7,863 bases of DNA, from assembly GCA_007133055.1 (NCBI GenBank), contig SLNM01000355.1:1-7863 (forward strand), given 5' to 3'. The notes beneath the pieces are model-generated. The model was not told the DNA's origin. It saw only the letters and a list, made by a program, of their open reading frames with translations, and did not search any database. Position numbers and translations under genes: made by a program. This stretch comes from Lentisphaeria bacterium (lineage in GTDB: Bacteria > Verrucomicrobiota > Lentisphaeria > Oligosphaerales > PUNB01). The stretch's first letter is position 1. Each line of letters opens with the position of its first letter. Below, piece after piece: positions 5,780-7,863 of the stretch.

Positions 5780-5789
5780 ATTATGCGGG

Positions 5790-5868
5790 GCGCTTTCAGC
5801 GCACTTGTTGTTCGGTATCTTTACCCGGGGCGATGCCCCGGTCTGGTATGCGAATGTGCCTTTGGCGC
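5790..5868. repeat. Three successive compact hairpins
   Basis: Hairpin one: GCGCT (5790-5794), loop TTC, AGCGC (5798-5802). Hairpin two: CCGGGGC (5825-5831), loop GAT, GCCCCGG (5835-5841). Hairpin three: GTGCC (5856-5860), loop TTT, GGCGC (5864-5868), with one G-T pair. All have 3-base loops. I recall similar strings between genes in Planctomycetes/Verrucomicrobia-type genomes, but this cannot be confirmed here. They lie beyond the 3' end of the TIGR04073-like gene on the minus strand. Confidence 0.55.
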
Positions 5869-5902
5869 GACTTTCCAGTCAACCGGCTCCCTCTTTCGCC
5901 AG

Positions 5903-5931
5903 GGTGCGCGCCAAGGTTCATGAATCCCCGC
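5903..5931 (+). repeat. Dispersed repeat, copy B (partner at 794-834)
   Basis: GGTGCGCGCCAAGG (5903-5916) and the overlapping block 5912-5931 match the minus strand of copy A at 13 of 14 and 19 of 20 bases. Copy B lacks the 12-base duplication seen in copy A. It ends 21 bases before the stop of the minus-strand gene at 5953. Confidence 0.6.
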
Positions 5932-5952
5932 ACAAAGGATGCCTGCAAAACT

Positions 5953-6375
5953 TTATCGCGGCCGCCGGAAACTGAGTTTCCACTCGTCCGATTCCGGGTA
6001 GTCGTAGGTGCGGTGCGGTTCGAGAATCGCGTTAAGCACTCCGCCTCGGGCTGGGAATTCAGGAGTGATTATCGGTCTCCGACCGACGGGGAAGGTGACC
6101 ACTTCATAGGCTCCAATGCCAATCCGCGCCACTGTTCTGGTTAGCCCCTGCAACACTCCGTAGGTGACCGCCGCCACTTCGCCGTCGTTCCGTTGCACAG
6201 TATACACGGAATTAACGATTTCAACCGGGGAGAAGACAATGTTGCTGATCCCCCGACCCAGCTTGCGAGTGGCGATGTCGACACGGCTGTCTCCGCGGTT
6301 TGCAGCCTGCAGAGGGGCGGCGGAAAGAACAAACATGCCAACGGCGGCAATTAACAGTGAGCTTTTGCGAATCAT
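5953..6375 (-). CDS. Small secreted protein, TIGR04073-like (exosortase system-associated)
   Basis: A 140-residue exported protein. It begins with a clear Sec signal peptide: basic MIRKS, hydrophobic core to about residue 20, and a likely cut after PLQA (residue 24). The mature part has ATRKLGRGISNIVFSPVEI (35-53), GVLQGLTRTVARIGIGAYEVVTFPVG (73-98) and PIITPEFP (101-108). This pattern matches my memory of family TIGR04073, named for co-occurrence with exosortase/PEP-CTERM systems; its biochemical role is unknown. No PEP-CTERM tail is visible on the protein and no exosortase gene lies in the window. The start at 6375 is supported by GAGGTGAA (6381-6388). The gene lies 163 bp downstream of the PFOR gene on the same strand and probably has its own promoter. 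Location is inferred to be periplasm or outer envelope. Confidence 0.72.
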   Translation of the reverse strand: MIRKSSLLIAAVGMFVLSAAPLQAANRGDSRVDIATRKLGRGISNIVFSPVEIVNSVYTVQRNDGEVAAVTYGVLQGLTRTVARIGIGAYEVVTFPVGRRPIITPEFPARGGVLNAILEPHRTYDYPESDEWKLSFRRPR

Positions 6376-6418
6376 AATACTTCACCTCGTTATTAGTTGT
6401 TTATTTTTGGGTCTGGGT

Positions 6419-6446
6419 AACATAGCCTGAACCATTCACTAATCAA
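6419..6446 (-). promoter_or_regulatory. Candidate promoter of the TIGR04073-like gene
   Basis: On the minus strand TTGATT (6441-6446) and TATGTT (6419-6424) are 16 bp apart, about 43 bases before the ATG. The PFOR-to-TIGR04073 gap is AT-rich here. A 10-bp palindrome ATTCATGAAT (6450-6459) lies just upstream of the -35 hexamer. Support is by pattern only. Confidence 0.3.
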
Positions 6447-6538
6447 AGAATTCATGAATCATCCAGAATAGAGCTGCTGACGGTGTCAGCGAGTCAATAT
6501 AGTGATGATTTTTATGTTTCCAAGTTCTTTTCGGTCTG

Positions 6539-7863
6539 TCACACAATTTCCCCGAATTTCTCCATGAACTGCATTCTTTGCCTGGCCGCCTTTTCGGCCT
6601 GGCGGAAGAGTTCCTCCGCTTCATCCGGGGCGGTGGCGTTTAGCGAGGTGTACCGCCGCTGCCGGGCCAGGAACTCCTGGAAGTCGAAGGAAGGCTCCTT
6701 GGTTTCCCAGACAAACCTTTTTTCCCCTTCCGCCGCTATCGGGTTGTAGCGGTAGAGCGGCCAGTATCCGGAGGTGACGGCCAGTTTTTCCTCTTCCTGG
6801 GACTGGCTCATGTCGATGCCATGTGCGATGCACGGGGAATAGGCCATCAACAGCGACGGGCCCTGGTAGTTTTCGGCTTCGAGCACCGCCTTCATGGTCT
6901 GGGCGCGGTTGGCGCCCATTGAGACGGAAGCGACATAGGCATGGCCGTAGCTGATGGCCATCAGGCCCAGGTTCTTTTTACCCGTCCGCTTGCCGGCGGC
7001 GGCGAACTGGGCGACGGCGGCCAGCGGCGTGGCTTTGGATGCCTGGCCGCCGGTGTTGGAGTATACCTCTGTGTCCAAGACCAGGATATTGACATTGCGT
7101 CCGCAGGCGATCACATGGTCGAGTCCGCCGAAGCCAATGTCGTAGGCCCATCCGTCGCCGCCGACGATCCAGACCGACTTGTCAACGAAATAGTCTTGCA
7201 GTTCCTGCAAGCGTCCGAGCAGAGCCTGGGTTCCCTGTTTCAGTTTGGCCAGCCCGTTGTCGGCCACGCATTCCGCCAGCGCCTGCTTAAGCTGGTCCTG
7301 GGTGTTCAGCGCCGGATCGCCGGTGTCCGACCACAGTTCGAGCGACCTGCCGATGGCGTTTTTCAGTTTGGCTGGCAGCTCTTCCTCCTGGCATAGTTTA
7401 TCGGCAATCATTCTAAGTTGCTGCCGGTTATTGTCGATGGCCAGGCGCATGCCCATGCCATACTCGGCGTTGTCCTCGAACAGGCTGTTGGCCCAGGTCG
7501 GTCCCCGACCCTGCTTGCTCTGGCAGTATGGTGTGGTGGGGAATGTGCCGCCGTAGATCGACGAGCAACCGGTGGCGTTGGCCATGATCATGCGTTCGCC
7601 GAAAAGCTGGCTGACCAGCTTGACATAGGGAGTCTCGCCGCACCCGCCGCAGGCGCCGGAAAATTCGAACAGCGGTTTGCGGAACTGCGCTCCCTTGACC
7701 GTGCTCTCGCTGACACCCTCGGTTACATTGTCGGGAAGCGCGTCGAAAAACTGAGCCTTGGCAGGCTGGCCGTCCTTGCGTTCTTCCTCGATCGGACTGA
7801 AGGCCAGAGCTTTTTTGCCTTTTCTGCCGGGGCAAACTTGGATGCAGACCCCGCAGCCGGTGC
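6539..7863 (-). CDS. nifJ: Pyruvate:ferredoxin (flavodoxin) oxidoreductase, C-terminal 440 residues
   Basis: Cytoplasmic TPP and iron-sulfur enzyme converting pyruvate, CoA and oxidised ferredoxin to acetyl-CoA, CO2 and reduced ferredoxin. The frame is open from the right edge to TGA 6539-6541; the full homodimeric enzyme is about 1170-1200 residues. In fragment numbering: TGCGVCIQVCPG (1-12) is the second 4Fe-4S motif of the ferredoxin domain; Cys71 and Cys74 (CGGCGETPY), Cys99 (ATGCSSIYGG) and Cys344 (SPCIAHGI) are the four ligands of the proximal cluster; GDGWAYDIGFGGLDHV (235-250) and LDTEVYSNTGGQASKATP (262-279) bind TPP and magnesium. The protein ends about 95 residues after Cys344, as in the single-chain NifJ type. 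No damage is visible. Together with kdgK it fits fermentative sugar-acid metabolism. The 5' end and promoter are outside the window. Confidence 0.95.
   Translation of the reverse strand, partial: TGCGVCIQVCPGRKGKKALAFSPIEEERKDGQPAKAQFFDALPDNVTEGVSESTVKGAQFRKPLFEFSGACGGCGETPYVKLVSQLFGERMIMANATGCSSIYGGTFPTTPYCQSKQGRGPTWANSLFEDNAEYGMGMRLAIDNNRQQLRMIADKLCQEEELPAKLKNAIGRSLELWSDTGDPALNTQDQLKQALAECVADNGLAKLKQGTQALLGRLQELQDYFVDKSVWIVGGDGWAYDIGFGGLDHVIACGRNVNILVLDTEVYSNTGGQASKATPLAAVAQFAAAGKRTGKKNLGLMAISYGHAYVASVSMGANRAQTMKAVLEAENYQGPSLLMAYSPCIAHGIDMSQSQEEEKLAVTSGYWPLYRYNPIAAEGEKRFVWETKEPSFDFQEFLARQRRYTSLNATAPDEAEELFRQAEKAARQRMQFMEKFGEIV

Larger units (their letters stand above)
5642..5952. other. Repeat-rich intergenic region
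   Basis: No credible gene in 311 bp. Open plus-strand frames across it run through palindromes and lack an RBS. It holds a GC hairpin shared with 761-784, an ACCACGAAGG-type repeat, three evenly placed compact hairpins, and a dispersed-repeat copy, each listed separately. It separates two convergent transcription units, the aminotransferase remnant on plus and the TIGR04073-like gene on minus, so some hairpins could also end transcription. Confidence 0.65.

Noticed and set aside
5572..6144. Plus-strand open frame of 190 codons
   Set aside because: It crosses several hairpins and repeats and the antisense of the TIGR04073-like gene; no RBS or family.
6476..6490. Hairpin GCTGAC-GGT-GTCAGC downstream of PFOR as a terminator
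   Set aside because: The 6-bp stem is followed on the minus strand by no T-run, so an intrinsic terminator is not supported.
6941..7396. Plus-strand open frame opposite PFOR
   Set aside because: It is antisense to the TPP-binding region of PFOR, which is fully conserved.

Overview
The window looks like chromosomal DNA of an anaerobic or facultative Gram-negative bacterium. Pointers are a NifJ-type pyruvate:ferredoxin oxidoreductase, a TRAP-transporter remnant, a DapF-family protein, and a small secreted protein that I recognise as the TIGR04073 'exosortase system-associated' family. That last family, together with dense GC-rich intergenic hairpins, suggests the PVC group (Kiritimatiellota, Lentisphaerota, Verrucomicrobiota) or Desulfobacterota/Desulfuromonadota. 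The sequence does not decide between them.

Layout. Positions 1-2765 are read on the minus strand: dapF-like (1860-2765), then xthA (980-1765), then the first 195 codons of an O-acetylhomoserine sulfhydrylase (metY, 1-585, running off the left edge). The 394-bp gap between xthA and metY carries repeats and a possible metY operator. Positions 3025-5641 are read on the plus strand and look like a decaying catabolic cluster: a foldback element, the tail of a TRAP permease (dctM), a universal stress protein gene with its middle deleted, a second foldback element, an intact 2-keto-3-deoxygluconate kinase (kdgK), and a class V aminotransferase that lacks its start and probably its end. Positions 5642-5952 are an intergenic stretch packed with hairpins and dispersed repeats, two of which recur in the 586-979 gap. 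Positions 5953-7863 return to the minus strand: the TIGR04073-like secreted protein (5953-6375) and the C-terminal 440 residues of pyruvate:ferredoxin oxidoreductase (6539-7863, running off the right edge).

How the genes relate. A TRAP transporter, a TRAP-associated Usp protein and KDG kinase would make a plausible sugar-acid uptake and entry route (KDG to KDPG to pyruvate), with PFOR taking pyruvate to acetyl-CoA. Only kdgK is intact, so the uptake part appears lost here. MetY, XthA and the DapF-like protein are housekeeping types and not obviously one pathway.

The most notable observation is that the DapF-like protein keeps the substrate-binding residues of diaminopimelate epimerase but has serine at both catalytic cysteine positions. 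No CRISPR array, tRNA or rRNA was seen.
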